DNA of 64,000 nucleotides from Sordaria brevicollis (GCA_033439795.1 JAUTDP010000005.1:1889001-1953000); one strand, 5' to 3'. Shown: positions 35,086 to 48,399, counted from the stretch's first letter. Notes: generated by a model not told the origin, from the letters alone. A program made the numbers and translations.

Positions 35086-35976
35086 TAGTCGGTTAATTGA
35101 TAAAATATCTATAACCGTAATAATTATTATATATGTTCTACGCCGTTAAAAATCTCGTAATAGTATTATATAATTGGTTAAAAAGTTTTAATTTACTATA
35201 GGTTAATATTCCTAATTTTATAAAATATATTTAAATAGGTTATAACCCTCCTTTATTTTTTCGAAATATTAAGTAGTAACCTCTTTAATACGGCGAGTAT
35301 TAACTTTATATTAAATAACCGCCCAATATTAGAAGGTATAAAATTATTAGAATTAAATTTTATAAAGGGCTTATATATTTTAGTGGGCTTTTAAAACGAA
35401 AATTAGCTTTAAAGTATTAATTAATAGCGGCCGTTCATATTTAATAGTTTTATAGTATTCGTAACCCGCTAATTACTATATTTTTAATTAAACCGTTAAT
35501 TTTTCTTCTCTTAAAGTCTAATTATTAGTAAAAAAGTAATAATATTAAAGGTATTTATAGGGTAATTGCTAGCGTTTATAAAATTTATAATTATAATATA
35601 ATAATTTATTATTATTAATACGTATTTATATCCGTAGATACTCCCCTTTAATAAATAAACGCTAGCTACTTCTAATTTCTAAGAGGATAAATTATTAAAT
35701 AAATAATAAGAAGCGATTAAGATTAAAGTAATTTATTATTTTACGTAATAATTTAGTACGGAAGTTGTACTATTTTCGAGCGGCCGTAGTAAAATATCGA
35801 TTATTAATTTCGAAAATATGCTTAAAAATATTTAAAAGAGCTTATTACTATATTATTTGCGTATTTTTGAATTTTAACGTAGAATAGTAACCTTTTAGAG
35901 GGTTGGTTATTAATACTTATTATAAAAGAAAAAAAATTGTTAATAGATGAAAAAAAAAAGTTCGAGGTTTATAAAA

Positions 35977-36037
35977 AATCGGAGGAAATTTGAAGAAATT
36001 CGGAGGAGGTTTAAAGAAATTCGGAGGAGGTTTAGAA
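35977..36037 (+). repeat. Short GGAGGA-type direct repeat
   Basis: GAAATTCGGAGGAGGTTTA-like units of about 21-23 bases recur three times in otherwise AT-rich DNA. Confidence 0.6.
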
Positions 36038-36723
36038 AATATCGGGGGTAATAAAAATTAATATAAAAAAGAAAAGGATAATAATAATATTTATAATAAT
36101 AGAAGAGAGTATTTACGAGTGTAATTTGCCTAAAGCTACTTCTTCGATATTTAATTAATTTATAAATACTTTCGTATCGTATTATTATTAAAAAGTAGAT
36201 TAGTTAGGGTATTAGTAATAAATTCGTTATACGTTATTTTTAACCGTCGATGTTTAACGGTAAAAATTATATATTATAAATAGGTTTTATACCGTTCGTT
36301 AACTAATTTCCGCTTTAAGGTCCGTTTATAATGGATGTAATAAAGTAAATAGTTAATTTCTATATTAGAAAAAACCTCCTTAATAACTTTTTATTTGATA
36401 GAATTATCGTTAATTAAAAAATAATAAAGTAATTATAATTTATTATCTTTTATATATTCTATTATTTACCCTTTAATTATTAATAATGCAATTATAATAA
36501 TATCTATATTAATTTTAATAATTAAAAAACAATTATAAAGGATTTAATAACTATATTCGTTACGTATTAGAATCGTATATAATAATTATAATAATTAATT
36601 AGTATTATAGGTAGTATTTATAAGTACGAAGTAATTACGACGTTATAAGACTTCGAATTATTCTAGTAGGGAGGTCGCATTAGTATACGAAATTAACGCG
36701 TAATAAACAAATAATAATAATAA

Positions 36724-36858
36724 AAATCCGAAAAATCCAAAAAATCGAAAAATCTGAAAAATCTGAAAAATCTGAAAAATTTGAAAAATCTGAAAAATCT
36801 AAAAAATCTGAAAAATCTAAAAAATTTAAAAAATCTGAAAAATCTAAAAAATTAAAAA
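36724..36858 (+). repeat. 10-bp tandem repeat (AAAAATCTGA type)
   Basis: About fourteen units of AAAAATCTGA with variants AAAAATCCGA, AAAAATCTAA and AAAAATTTGA. The variants are all explained by transitions. Confidence 0.85.
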
Positions 36859-36925
36859 AGGATTATATACCTTTGCTTATTTATATAATACTAGAGGAAG
36901 TCTTACTATTAGGTCGCTTTATTAT

Positions 36926-37190
36926 TATCACGGCGCTGGCGGACAGGGTCCCTGTTAAGGCCCTATCTAGCGGACCGGTTATCGCTTAGATAATTACCCT
37001 AACAGAGGTTAACCGCACCAATGCACGTAATTACGTACTACCTTCGTAGGTCGCCCACGCCTAGGTATAAACCCTAGCGCGGGGCGCGCCCTTTATTCGT
37101 TTTTTTCTTTTCTTCTTCATTTTATAATTTTATAATAAATTTAAATTCAACGTATTAAATTTATTTTTCGTAATTACGTCGCTCGTAATA
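36926..37190 (+). repeat. 5' LTR of element B1
   Basis: 265 bp, TA...TA ends derived from TG...CA. It aligns in reverse complement with the B2 LTRs at 48043-48295 and 55015-55267. A TATA-like GTATAAACC lies near 37,065. The outer (left) two thirds keep CA and TG dinucleotides; the inner end is RIP-mutated. Confidence 0.9.
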
Positions 37191-37319
37191 ATTATAAGAT
37201 TATTTTTAATATATTAAAGAGGTATTTAAATATCTTAAATTTATTTACTAATTAAAATAATTATAATATATACCCTTATAATTAATTATAATAATATATA
37301 CCCCTAATGAGAAAATTAC

Positions 37320-39672
37320 TGCAGTTAAGACTACTAAGCTATTTATTACCGAAAATGCTTAAATAAACGAAATTTAAAAGAAGAATATATTTAATAAATT
37401 CGTAATCGAATAAATTAAATTTAATATTACGGATATATGTATTACTCTTAATATAATTATTTAATAAAACGATACTTTTAAGCGTTGTTCGTTTAGCGAT
37501 ATTATAATCGGTACCCTTAAAAAGAAATAGGATATTTAATTATATAATATTAATAAATTTAATTTAAAGGATTATAATATTCCGGAGGATATAAATAAAG
37601 CTATTACGTTTTTTAATTAGGAAATTATTAATAAATTTACCGACGTTCGTTATATATTTAATATAAAGGATTTATTCGGCTTTTTATATACGAAAATCAA
37701 TATAATTACGAAGTATTAGGTTTAATATAATAAAGGTTATTTAGCCTTTACTTTTAAAGTTCTAACGGCTACGGGTTAAAATTATTAGGAATAGAATAAT
37801 AATAATATTTTATTAATAAATTTCGATATTTTTAAATTTATTATCGAGGATTCCGAAGGCGTATATACCATTTTCGAAGAAATTAAATTACGAACTATCT
37901 TAATTAAGGTTATTCTTTCTTAATAATAGGGATATTAAATTATTATTATTAATTTAAATATTAACTTAGGATAAATATATAAATACGCCGCTAATTTATT
38001 AAAATATTAAAAAGGCGCCGAAATAAATAACGAACGTTTTTATAAAAATTTACGTAAAAAATAAAATAAGAATATATTTTTAATACGTTAATTATTAAAG
38101 GCCCGTGGAAGTAAGGATCCCGACTTCGAATTAAATAATTACGAGACTTTATATTATAAAAACGCCGTATTGCGCGAAAAGAACCGTAAATTCTAAACCT
38201 AATTTATTATATTATATTAAATTATTAATTATTTTAATAAAGGAGCTTAAAATAATATTCCGTCTAACGACAGTTAAAATGATAACCTATTTAACGATGG
38301 AAAGACTTAAAATAATACCCCGTTTAACGACGATTATACCGATAAATAAAATACCCCTTACGAATAAAAAGATAATATTTCGATTAAAGGTTACCCTTCC
38401 TATCCCCGCTTTTTAATTAAATAGAACGAAACCCGCTGCGATTTAATTAAAAAAGAAAAAGAGTTCGTTAAAATTAAGGATAATTTAATAATTATAAAAG
38501 TCTAAACCGAAGAATTAAGAGGAGTAGTAATTACTTGGAACGGCGATATAATTAATTTATATATTATAATTACTACCTTAATTAAAGAGAATATCGATTT
38601 CTATAAAGAAAATATTAATTTCCGTAAGAAGAAAGTCGTTTTTTTAATTCCCGAGAATTTTGAACGTTATAATTATATTAACCGTACCGATTATAACGAA
38701 GATAATAACGAAAGAGGTTATTATAAAGAGACTTTTATTACTGATTTCTCTATAATTAATTATAAACGTTTATTAATTAAAGAGAAGGACCCGCTTTATT
38801 TCTATAATAAGAAGGATAAGGATATTATTACTTTTAATATTTAATATCGCTGTATTTTTAATAAATTTAAATTGAACGCCGATTATTTCTCTAATAACGA
38901 GGCTAAAAAAATATATATCGAAAACCGTATTACCGGTAAAATTACCTAAAATTTCGAACCCTACTTCGTTAATAATCCTTATAATATTAAAATTTTTAAT
39001 AAATTATTAATTTATTTATATATTAAATATTATAATTATAATTATAAAAAGAAGGTTATTTATAAATTTAACGATTTAAAATTTGAAATAAGTAATAATT
39101 TCTAGGAATTCCGTAATAAATTCGTTTATTTAATCGGAGAATACGGTCGCCCGCCTAATTTATAGAAATAAGAATTTAATTAGAAATTCCTTAATAATAT
39201 TTAGAACGCTTTTTTCTAAGGATACGGATAGGAAGATATAATTTTTAATTAATACGCTTTAATAATTAAAAAGGCGGTCGAAATTAATTAACGCATTTTC
39301 CGTAATAATAAAGTTAAAAAGGATAATAAAAATAAAAATAAGAATATTTCCTTTTTTTCGAATTTATTTAATAAAATTAAGGGTTCTAACGATTTTAATA
39401 ATAAAAATTCCAATAATATTATTAATAATAATATTAATACCGGTAGCAATAATCGAAGTAATTCCTATTACGCCCCCGATATAATTCGTAAAGAGGCCCG
39501 TAAATTATTCGAAGAAAATAAATATTTCATATATAAAGAGATTAAATACCGTTTCCGTAATTATCCTAACCGCTATAGCAATAACCCTAACTATATTAAC
39601 GAATTTATCGACTATTACGGTCGTAAAAATAAAGAAAATAATAAACCGGCCGACGATGAAGCGGAAAACTAA
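37320..39672 (+). pseudogene. B1 gag relic
   Basis: A polyprotein-like frame broken by many TAA/TAG codons of the kind RIP makes from CAA/CAG/TGG. Downstream, Asn-rich sequence leads into a region near 39,520-39,620 (KYFIYKEIKYRFRNYPNR) that would correspond to a CCHC zinc knuckle whose His/Cys codons are altered. It matches 52,560-54,900 of B2 on the other strand. It cannot be translated as it stands. Confidence 0.65.
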
Positions 39673-40441
39673 TTACCCTAAAAATATTAAACTCTTTCCT
39701 AGGAATTAAATTAATAAATACTTATTCTAAAAAGAATCCAAAAAAAATACTATTAGAGAAAATAAAAGTAAATAAAAGATTTTTAAAAGACTATTTGGGT
39801 AAACCAACTTTAATTACATTTTATATTATAATAAATAATAATAGAAAAATTTTATCTACGAACGATGCGTTTATTAATTCGGGAATAAACAGTAATATTT
39901 TTATAAATAAAAACTTTATAAATAATATAATAAAATAAAGAATAGAAAAATTATATGGATTCTAACCGTACGCTATAGGAGGCTATACCAAATAATATAG
40001 CGAAATAATCGATTAATATTTAAAAGGACCGATTAAGGTATAAAGTTAGAAATTCGATAAAAAGGTAATAATTATCGTCAATTCGGGCTACGATATTATT
40101 CTAAATAAATATTAATTAAAGAAATATAAAGTTTTAATAAATATTATTAATATTAAATTAATTTTCGATAAAATAATTATTATTCTCTTAATATTTAGTA
40201 AACGGATTTCCGAATTCGAAACCTTCGTCGATATAACTCCTTTACTATTATTTTTAATAAAATACGGCCGACCGATTAAATTCTTCGAAGAGCTTAAAGA
40301 AAGACCTATTTAATTAGGAAAGGACGAAAATTTAATAAAAATAAAATGCGAATTAATAAATTAACGCGCTTTATAACGGGAAAATAATAATATAATACCT
40401 ATGCAATATAAATATATTAAAATATTTAAAATCGAACGAAA

Positions 40442-40446
40442 GAATG
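40442..40446. repeat. Target-site duplication of element A (left)
   Basis: GAATG directly before the 5' LTR of A is repeated at 47899-47903 directly after the 3' LTR. Confidence 0.9.
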
Positions 40447-40728
40447 TGTTATAGGATTAGACCTATGCTATACCCAGCATACGCACTGACCACCCTTATA
40501 GGTGCCCAGCTCCCTGGTGGCCATTTACGACCATGGCATATATGCCATGGCACGACATGGCCCAGATCTGGTCACTAGTGGTCACGTGCAGTGTCACGTA
40601 GGCGTGCATAGGCTGGGGCATAGGCTCGCGCCTATATATCCAGCCCTCTACGTACACTTCCTATTTCCTTTCCTTCGTACTTTAATATATATTTTAACTT
40701 ATACCTAATATATATTTAGCCCGTAATA
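40447..40728 (+). repeat. 5' LTR of element A
   Basis: 282 bp, begins TGTTATAGG and ends TA (from CA). It contains the 20-bp palindrome at 40531-40550, a CCTATATATCC TATA region and CTCTACGTACACTTCC, the presumed transcription start region. The outer part is nearly RIP-free; the inner 60 bases are RIP-mutated. Confidence 0.93.
40531..40550. promoter_or_regulatory. Perfect 20-bp palindrome in the LTR U3
   Basis: CCATGGCATATATGCCATGG is its own reverse complement. It lies upstream of the TATA region in U3. The RIP-mutated version at 47701-47720 keeps almost perfect symmetry because CA and TG changed on both strands. It could bind a dimeric factor; function is inferred only. Confidence 0.6.
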
Positions 40729-40899
40729 ATTTAAAGTATTAAGCTATTACGTTGCGCGCGCATATTGAGGAAGATTACGATTATTATATTTTAGTCTTAA
40801 AGTATTAAAGATTCGATTATTAAACGACCGTAGTAATTGCGTATTGGTCCCGGACGTCGAATTAAATAAAATATTAAAACGAATATTATTATCGAATCG

Positions 40900-42760
40900 T
40901 TTGCACCCTCTCTCTTTACTTTATACTTATTAAATACGTTAATTTAAGCGATTAATATTTTCTTCAAATTAGTAACTTTCGGTTCCCCCTACTACGGATA
41001 ATTTTATTGTTATTATTACTATTAGTATTTTTACGGTTATATTCTTTGATAATTTTATTTATTTAAATTTAGTAAATACTTTATTTATTTTTAATTTTAT
41101 TATATTCCTTACTACCGTTATTATTGATTAAATTTTCGATTTTACGATAAACCCCGTTTTTTAATTAATATTAATAGCCTTTATTAGGTTTATTTATTTT
41201 AATATCGTCGAAGCGGGTATTAAGGTATACGATTTCGAAGTTGAGTTTTAATAGGTTAAGTCCGATTTCTAAAATTTAGAAAGCGCCTGCGCCGCGTTCT
41301 AAATTAAATACGATCTTTAATTCCAAAACGTCGTGGCTAAATATTAGCGCGCTATTTCCGACTTCGAAATTAAATTATCCGATTTTAGGAATAATTTCCA
41401 CTAAGCCCTAAAATATTAGACCGAAAAATACTAAAAGATAATTACCGATCTTCGTTAATATATTACCCAATCCTAATTAGTTTAGGAAAATTCGTTCGAC
41501 GTAATTATTAATAATGAAATAATTATCCTCGTTCCCCCCGTTAATAACCCCGTTAGTAATAATAGTTATAGGTCGGTATTATAGGTGGTAATTATATTCG
41601 CTTTTAACGGTACCGGTAATTCGGTTAAATACGCCGCTAAATTTCGTCGTTAGAATATTAATATCCAATTTACTTAGGAGGATAACCCGATTTTATTTAA
41701 TATTATACGTATTAAATATTTTTTAATTGTCCGCTCTTTAGTTAATAAGCCCTTTGAAATTATCGAGCCCGAATTCTTTAAAGTTCTATTAGGAAAGGAC
41801 TTTAAATAATTTATAGCCGAGGATTTATTTAAATAAATAAATAAGAAATATAATAATATTAATACCGTTATTTAATCCTATTGCGAATTCGAAGAATTAA
41901 AATTTAGTAAAATAAAATAATTTAATTTCGAAGATAAATTCGTTACTTTAATCGACCGTTATAATTTTAATAATAATATAAAGGTTTATTATTTCTATGC
42001 CCGTTTTAACGACTATTTACGTAATATTATCGCTTTATAACGCTTTTAGCCCGATAATAATAAATTCGATAAATAATTTATAATAGCTTACGATTTAATT
42101 AAATAATTAGAAGAAAAGGATTAGCGTAATAAAATAATTAATAGCTTCCGCCCTATTATTAATATTAATACCGGTACGTCTACCCCCGGTTTAGGTTCCG
42201 CTTCTAGTATTATTTTTATTCCCGAATTTATTATTAATTAGGGCGGTTCCGCTATAGACTTCGATTTTATATCCCTTATTAATATTTAAATATTCCGTAT
42301 AATCGATAAGAATATTTTCGAGTAGTGTATAAAATTTAACGCTTATACCCGTTATAATTATAAGAATTATTTTATTATTAAGTATAAGTCTCGTATTAAT
42401 TTTAATAAGGACCCGCTTATTAACCGTTAGAAAAAGGATAAAGATATGAAGGATAAAAAGAATAAAAATAAAAGTAATAATAATAATTCTATTAATAATA
42501 ACGATAATAAATAATAATAACGTCCCGTTTAAAGTTAATACGGCTACGGCTAATATAATTAGTATAACGTTAATACTATAAATACGGGCGGCGCTCTAAT
42601 TTATTATAATACCCCGGCCCCGGGTAATTATTATATACCCCCCGTCTACTACCTTAACTTTATATACCTTTATAATTTTATAGGCCCGGTTATAAATAAT
42701 AAAAATAATTTTATTAACGGTTAGGGAAATATATAGCCTCTTATTTAAATTGCAATTAGA
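40900..42760 (+). pseudogene. Element A gag relic
   Basis: Frames with frequent TAA/TAG in place of CAA/CAG. A stretch near 42,345-42,380 reads YNYKNYFIIKYKS, the expected remains of a CCHC zinc knuckle with its Cys and His codons altered. This is followed by a Lys/Asn-rich tail. It is not translatable. Confidence 0.65.
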
Positions 42761-42849
42761 GGCCACCGTCTATTAAATATAGAGATAAATAATAGAAGAA
42801 TATCTTTATAAAATTAAATATTATAAAGATCTATTAATCTTTTATAAAT

Positions 42850-45800
42850 AATTATTATAAATACTTTAATTTATTAAATCTTTTTATTTATTTATCTTAC
42901 GGACTATATAAAATACATTGTACCGCCCTTATTAATAGCGGTTATACCGTTTTCGGTTTTATTAATTATCGTTTTATTATTCGAAATAACTTTCCTTTAT
43001 TTCCTTTTTAAATCCCTAAATTATTATACTTAACCGATAATTAAATTAAAAATAATATTACGTATTTTAATAAATTAATTATAAATACCGGCGTTTATTA
43101 TAAAGTTATTGACCTTTTAATTTACAATTTAACCGATAATAATTTAATAATTTTTAACTACTTTTAATTAATTTATTATACTTTAAGTATCGATTAATTT
43201 AACGATTGCCTTACCTTCGGCCGGTCTTATAAGCGCCGTAATTACTTTTTACAAAGAGCGCCTCTCTACCTTTATTATGTATTTTTATTTCGTAAATACT
43301 AATAAATCCCTTTCGTTACGCTATCGATCGCCCCTCCTAGAATTATCCTTAATATAAAGCCTATATATTAGAAGCTTTCGGTAAAAGATATTCCCGACGA
43401 GGGCGAATTAGATTCTCCCTCTTTAATGGAATTTATTCGCAAGATTTCGATCTCTACGATAATATAATGCGCCGCCCGTTAAAAGTTCAATAAATTTAAA
43501 TAAAGGGTAATTAATTATATAAGCGTTATATTTATAAATAAAATTATTAGCGGATAAGCTTTTATATTTATAATTATAATATATTATTTTCCCCCGCCGT
43601 TACCCTATATAATATTTATATTTTATAAATTCGCTAAAAGAGTCCGTACTTTATTCCTAAACTATTATACCCCGGTCCGCCTTTATTATATCTTTAAAAG
43701 CCCCCTCGATTTAAACGATATTAAAGAATTATTAATAATTATATTCAATTAATTTACCGAAAAATATAAATTCTAAATTATTTGAATAATACGAATAAAT
43801 ATAACGAAGGATATTTAGCGTATATTCGACGAAAATAAAGTAATAGAAGAGAAAGGCGCCTTAGCGCTTAACGCAATTAGTAAATCCCTTATAATCAATA
43901 TAATTAAAGACGTCGTAAACGGTAAAATATATTATTATAAGAAATTTTTCGGTAATAATTACTATACGTAAATTAATACTCTTTATAGCATCGGTACTAA
44001 AGAAATAATTAAAATAATTAAAATATCCGCGTCCGTAATATTTATAAAATACGTTTCCGATTTTAAAATATACGAGAATACTATTAATAACTATTTTACC
44101 ACTAATAATATTAATATTAGTAAAATTATTTCTAAAAATATAATAAAATTCTATAAAAAAGCCGATAAACCCCTTAAGACCGACGCTTAAATTTAAGCTA
44201 AATTCCCCCGCTAATATTAATAATAAACGAATAACTTTAAATAAGAAATAACCGATACACTTCCCCTAAATAAATTATACGACCTTAAATTCGAATTTAA
44301 ATTTAGCGCTATATTACTTACGTCCCGTAATTATACTTTTAATTTTAAAGAATTTAATATTATTAAAAAATAAATCGACGACAACTTTAAAAAGAAGTTT
44401 ATCCGGCCGTTGTAATCGGAAACCTCCGCTCTTATCCTCCTAATTAAAAAACCGGGCGGCAGAATCCGCGTTTACGTTAATTATCGGGGTATTAATAATA
44501 TTACTCTCAAATTCCGTTACTTACTCCCTTTAATTAAAGAAACCTTCGACGTAATTTACTATATTAAAATCTTTACGAAGTTCGATATTATTACCGCTTT
44601 TAACCGCGTTTATATTAAAAAAGGATATAAATAATTCATTATATTTATAATATAATTCGGGCTATTCGAATTCTTAATAATACCTTTTAGTCTTTAAAAT
44701 ACGCTAAGCGCCTTTTAAAATTATATTAATAATCTCCTATATAATATTTTCAACATTTACGTAACCGTTTACTTTAATAATATTCTTATTTATTCCGATA
44801 ATAAGAAGGATTATGAATATTATATTAATAATATTTTCGAACGCTTTATTAAAGTAAATTTTAATATCAATATTAATAAATACGAATTTTATACGAAACG
44901 TACAAAATATTTTAGTTTTATTATAATACCGGGAAGTATCGAAATAGATTTAAATAAAGTTAAAGCCGTTCTCGAATAGGCACCGCTATAATCTAAAAAA
45001 TCCTTATAATAATTCTTAGGCTTCGCGAACTTTTACCGTCGGTTTATAAAGAATTTTTCAATAATAGCCTCACCCCTATATAAATTAATAAAGAAGAATA
45101 TATTATAATCGTAGTCCGACTGTTATTAATCCGCGTTTAAAGTTTTGAAAAAGGCCTTCGTTATTAGACCGATCTTAAAGATTTATAATTAGATTAAAAA
45201 AACCGTCGTTGAAATTAATACTTCGAATTGGGTAGTAGGCGGTATACTTTTATAGTATAGAGACAATAGTATATTATACCCCGTAATTTACTTCTCTACG
45301 AAATACTCCGCTTAAAAATATAATTATAACGTTTATAATAAAAAACTCCTAGCTATTATTAAAGTATTAAAAGAATAGTAACCGGAGTTCGAAAGCGTAT
45401 AATAACCTTTCGATATCCTTACGGATTATAAAAATTTAAAGATATTTACGATTAATAAATAATTAATATAATATTATATATAGTAATCCTAATTTCTATC
45501 CCGTTTTAACTTCTAAATTTAATATACCTCCGACTTTAAGAATTTACGTCCGGACGTATTTAATCGTAAATTTAATAATATCCTTACCGAGGCCGAAGAT
45601 AAACGCTTAACCGCCCGCTAACGTATATTATTATAACTTTTATAATTCGTAAACGGATATTTTAACGATTTTATAGTATACTTTTCTTTATCCCTTATAA
45701 ACGATTATAAAAATAAATTTATCGACGATATTATTCTAAATAATTACGAAAATTCCGTATTCCTTTAAAAAGTTATCTCCGTTTTAAATAATTTAAACGC

Positions 45801-47370
45801 CCGCAATTAATTAATCTCCGTCCGTAAAATTTTATATAAAACTTTTAGCGAATATTAAATTATATTTAATAATATAACGAAGTAGCGAAGTTATATTATT
45901 ATCGACCTTTATAATAAGGAATTTCAATTCCAATTAATTAACCGCTAATATAATTCGCTTAGCGTAAACTACCCGGAACGTAACGCTACGTACGAATTAT
46001 TATTTTACGAATTTTATTAGGAAGGGATAGTTAATAATATCCGCATTTTCTATAAGGTATGCCTCCTATATATAAAAACGAAATTCCTTAAGCGGAGATA
46101 TATTAGCTTTTTTAAAATTATCCCGGTTATTATAGCGCCGTAGATTATAATTTCAATCAATTACGTTACCCCGCTACTAAGTAATATATATTTTAATTAA
46201 GAGTTTAAATATATTTACGTTATTATAAACTAATTAACCAAAATATAATATTTTATTCTAATAGTTATACTATCCGTTAAAAAATTAGTAAAACGATTTA
46301 TTAATAAGGTTTATTACTTTTACGGGTTTTTAAATTCCATCTTCTCCGATTATAATACGTAATTTATATCCCGTTTTTAATTATCCTTTTATTAACGATT
46401 AAGAATAACGCGTAAGCTTACTTCCGCTTTCTACCTATAAATTAATATTTAAACGGAATATATTAACGTTAAAATAGAATAATATTTCCGTTTATACGTT
46501 AATTAATTTTAAATAAATTAGGTTAAATAACTCCCCTTCGCCGAATTCGTAAAAAATAACGCCGTTTCTTTTTTAATAAATTTATCCCCCTTCTTCGCTA
46601 ATTATAGATATTACCCCTATATAAGTATTAAATTTCGTAACCCGCCGCCTCTTATATTATTATTTATATAATTGAAAGAATATTATAAGGTTAACGAATT
46701 TATTAACCGATTTAAAAAGATTTGGGACTTTATAATCTAATAAACGAAACGAATTTAAAACCAATACGAAGAGAACGCTAATAAACGTCGTATCGATTTA
46801 GTAAAATATAAATTTAGGGATATAATATTGTTCGATATTTTTAACCTCTTTAACGGCCGCTTATATATTAAATTCTCTTTTCGCTAAGAGGGCCTATTTA
46901 CGGTCTTTAAATTTAATACTTATATTATTAAATTAAAGCTCCCTAATAATATAAAATACTCGCCCACCTTCTACGTTTCTATAATATAACGCTAATTCGG
47001 TTAAAGCCTTCCCGGTTAGGTAACCGATTCTAATATTTACGTTAACGAAAGAAGAATAATAATCCGTACCGATAAATACGAAGAATACGTAGAATAAGGC
47101 TTCGATAAATTAATAAACGTCGAATAATAAAATAAGAACCGCTATTAATATTATTTAATTAAATAGAAGGGCGATTACGAATTAACCTAAAAAAAGGTTA
47201 ATAACGTTATCGATTGCGAAATACGACTCTAGGAATTCTATTACGAATACCCCGATAAGCCTATATTACCCCGCATTCGAAACCTCTTCGACCGATTCCG
47301 TTAAAAAGAATAAAATATTACGATAATGGATTCCGTTACCGCTACCGCTTACAATAAGCCCTTGCGCCGC
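42850..47370 (+). pseudogene. Element A pol relic: PR, RT, RNase H, integrase, chromodomain
   Basis: Reverse transcriptase is clear at about 44,430-44,870: a LLIKKPGGxIRVYVDYR-like motif, KFDIITAFNR, and YFNNILIYSD, in which the two catalytic Asp codons have become Asn by G-to-A change. RNase H follows at 45,200-45,480 (VEINTSNWVVGG ... YNVYNKKLLAII). Integrase lies at 45,900-46,620 (SDYNTQF, NVKIE-YFRLYVN, LPFAEFVKNNAVS). At 47,130-47,280 a YYLIK-KGDYELT segment resembles the chromodomain core of chromoviruses. A protease region is presumed before RT but is weak. Stops are frequent throughout. Confidence 0.85.
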
Positions 47371-47602
47371 CGTTCCGCTTAATTAATATAATAATTCGCT
47401 ACTTCGAAGACGGAGACGTTATTATTAAAAAAGGAGGAGGAGGAGGAGTTAATGGAAATAATAATAAGGATTATACGATTTTTAATAAATAAATAATTTA
47501 GGATACGGTTAGCGTTACGTTTAGGAGCGTTTAACGAATTATTAAAGGATTTTAGGATATAATTATATATATATATAGATTTTTCAATTCTACGAGCGTC
47601 TT

Positions 47603-47616
47603 TTGAGGGGGGATAA
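47603..47616 (+). other. Polypurine tract of element A
   Basis: TGAGGGGGGATAA directly abuts the 3' LTR and is the expected plus-strand primer site. Confidence 0.75.
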
Positions 47617-47898
47617 TATTATAGGATTAAACCTATATTATACCTAGTATACGTACTAATTACCCTTATAAGTACCTAACTCCTTGGTAGCTATTTACAA
47701 TTATAGTATATATACTATAGTACGATATGGCTTAAATTTGGTTATTAGTAGTTATGTGTAGTATTACGTAGGCGTGTACGGGCTGGGGTATAGGCTCGCG
47801 CCTATATATCCAGCCCTCTACGTACACTTCCTATTTCCTCTCCTTCGTACTTTAATATATATCCTAACCCATACTTAACGTACACTCAGCCCGTGATA
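47617..47898 (+). repeat. 3' LTR of element A
   Basis: 282 bp, the same length as the 5' LTR. Nearly all differences are transitions. Here the inner (left) 170 bases are RIP-mutated, while the outer right end (GCTGGGGTATAGGCTCGCGC onward) is well preserved, the mirror image of the 5' LTR. Confidence 0.93.
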
Positions 47899-48037
47899 GA
47901 ATGATTTTTATTAAAGAGAAAATACGCATAACCGATACCGATTAAAACGCAACGGCGTAAAATAATATAAATATTATAATAACTTCGCCGTCGTCGGTAT
48001 TAACGCTTTCTTTATATTTATTAAATAAAAATATATA
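47899..48037 (+). mobile_element. Element B1, second segment
   Basis: It begins with the GAATG duplication of A, then continues B1 exactly where it was interrupted. It matches the reverse complement of about 51,660-51,790 in B2, for example AAAATACGCATAACCGATAC. It carries the pol part just before reverse transcriptase. It ends at the insertion of B2. Confidence 0.88.
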
Positions 48038-48042
48038 AAAAT
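48038..48042. repeat. Target-site duplication of element B2 (left)
   Basis: AAAAT directly before B2 and again at 55268-55272 directly after it. Confidence 0.85.
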
Positions 48043-48295
48043 TGTTACGAGCGACGTGGTTACGAGAGATAAGTTTAATACGTTGAATCCAAGTTTATTG
48101 TAGAATTACAAAATGAAGAAGAAAAGAAGAAACGAATAAAGGATGCGCCCCGCGCCAGGGTTTTATATTTAGGCGCGGGCGACCTACGAAGGCGGTACGT
48201 AATTACGTGCGCTAATACGGTTAACCTTTATTAGGTAATTGCCCGAGCGATAACCGGTCTGTTAAATAAGGACTTTATCCGCTAACGTTATAATA
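48043..48295 (-). repeat. 3' LTR of element B2 (left end)
   Basis: 253 bp, outer end TGTTACGAGCG intact. The outer 200 bases keep CA and TG; the inner end (CGCTAACGTTATAATA) differs from the right LTR (CGCTAGCGCCGTGATA) only by transitions. Confidence 0.92.
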
Positions 48296-48309
48296 TTACC
48301 CCCCCTTCC
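48296..48309 (-). other. Polypurine tract of element B2
   Basis: Read on the minus strand it is GGAAGGGGGGGTAA, immediately upstream of the 3' LTR of B2. Confidence 0.75.
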
Positions 48310-48399
48310 GAAAAAAATTCGCCCCGAATCTTCGAAATATTAGAATTATTATTATATATAAAGTGGGTCCTTTATTTCTTAATGCCTATTATCTTTTTT

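Larger units (their letters stand above)
33961..36925. other. RIP-mutated AT-rich relic DNA, unclassified
   Basis: Composition changes abruptly to about three-quarters A+T with almost no CA or TG and many TA. No LTR or transposon domain was recognised, so this may be an old, heavily mutated element (possibly the sequence into which B1 inserted) or non-transposon repeat DNA. It contains three tandem-repeat tracts listed separately. Long frames here (for example 34086-34397) are repeat artefacts. Confidence 0.7.
36926..40446 (+). mobile_element. LTR retrotransposon B1, first segment (5' LTR, gag and start of pol)
   Basis: It starts with TATCACGG (RIP form of TGTCACGG) and a 265-bp 5' LTR. The internal sequence from 37,191 matches the reverse complement of the left-to-right internal part of B2 (for example 37,370-37,430 against 54,780-54,840). 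It is interrupted at 40,446 by element A; the B1 sequence resumes exactly after A's target duplication. Confidence 0.9.
40447..47898 (+). mobile_element. Complete Ty3/gypsy chromovirus-like element A (7,452 bp), RIP-mutated
   Basis: A full-length LTR element with 282-bp LTRs, a GAATG target duplication, gag-pol in the order protease, reverse transcriptase, RNase H, integrase, a chromodomain-like tail, and a polypurine tract (GAGGGGGGATAA) just before the 3' LTR. It is inserted into B1. All frames carry RIP stops, so it is inactive. Confidence 0.93.

Noticed and set aside
36724..36858. Regularly spaced short repeats as a possible CRISPR-like array
   Set aside because: This is a eukaryotic sequence, the units are contiguous decamers without unique spacers, and no cas-type genes are present.
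40502..40708. 68-codon ORF in the A 5' LTR
   Set aside because: It lies wholly inside the LTR, over the palindrome and TATA region, and is absent from the 3' LTR.
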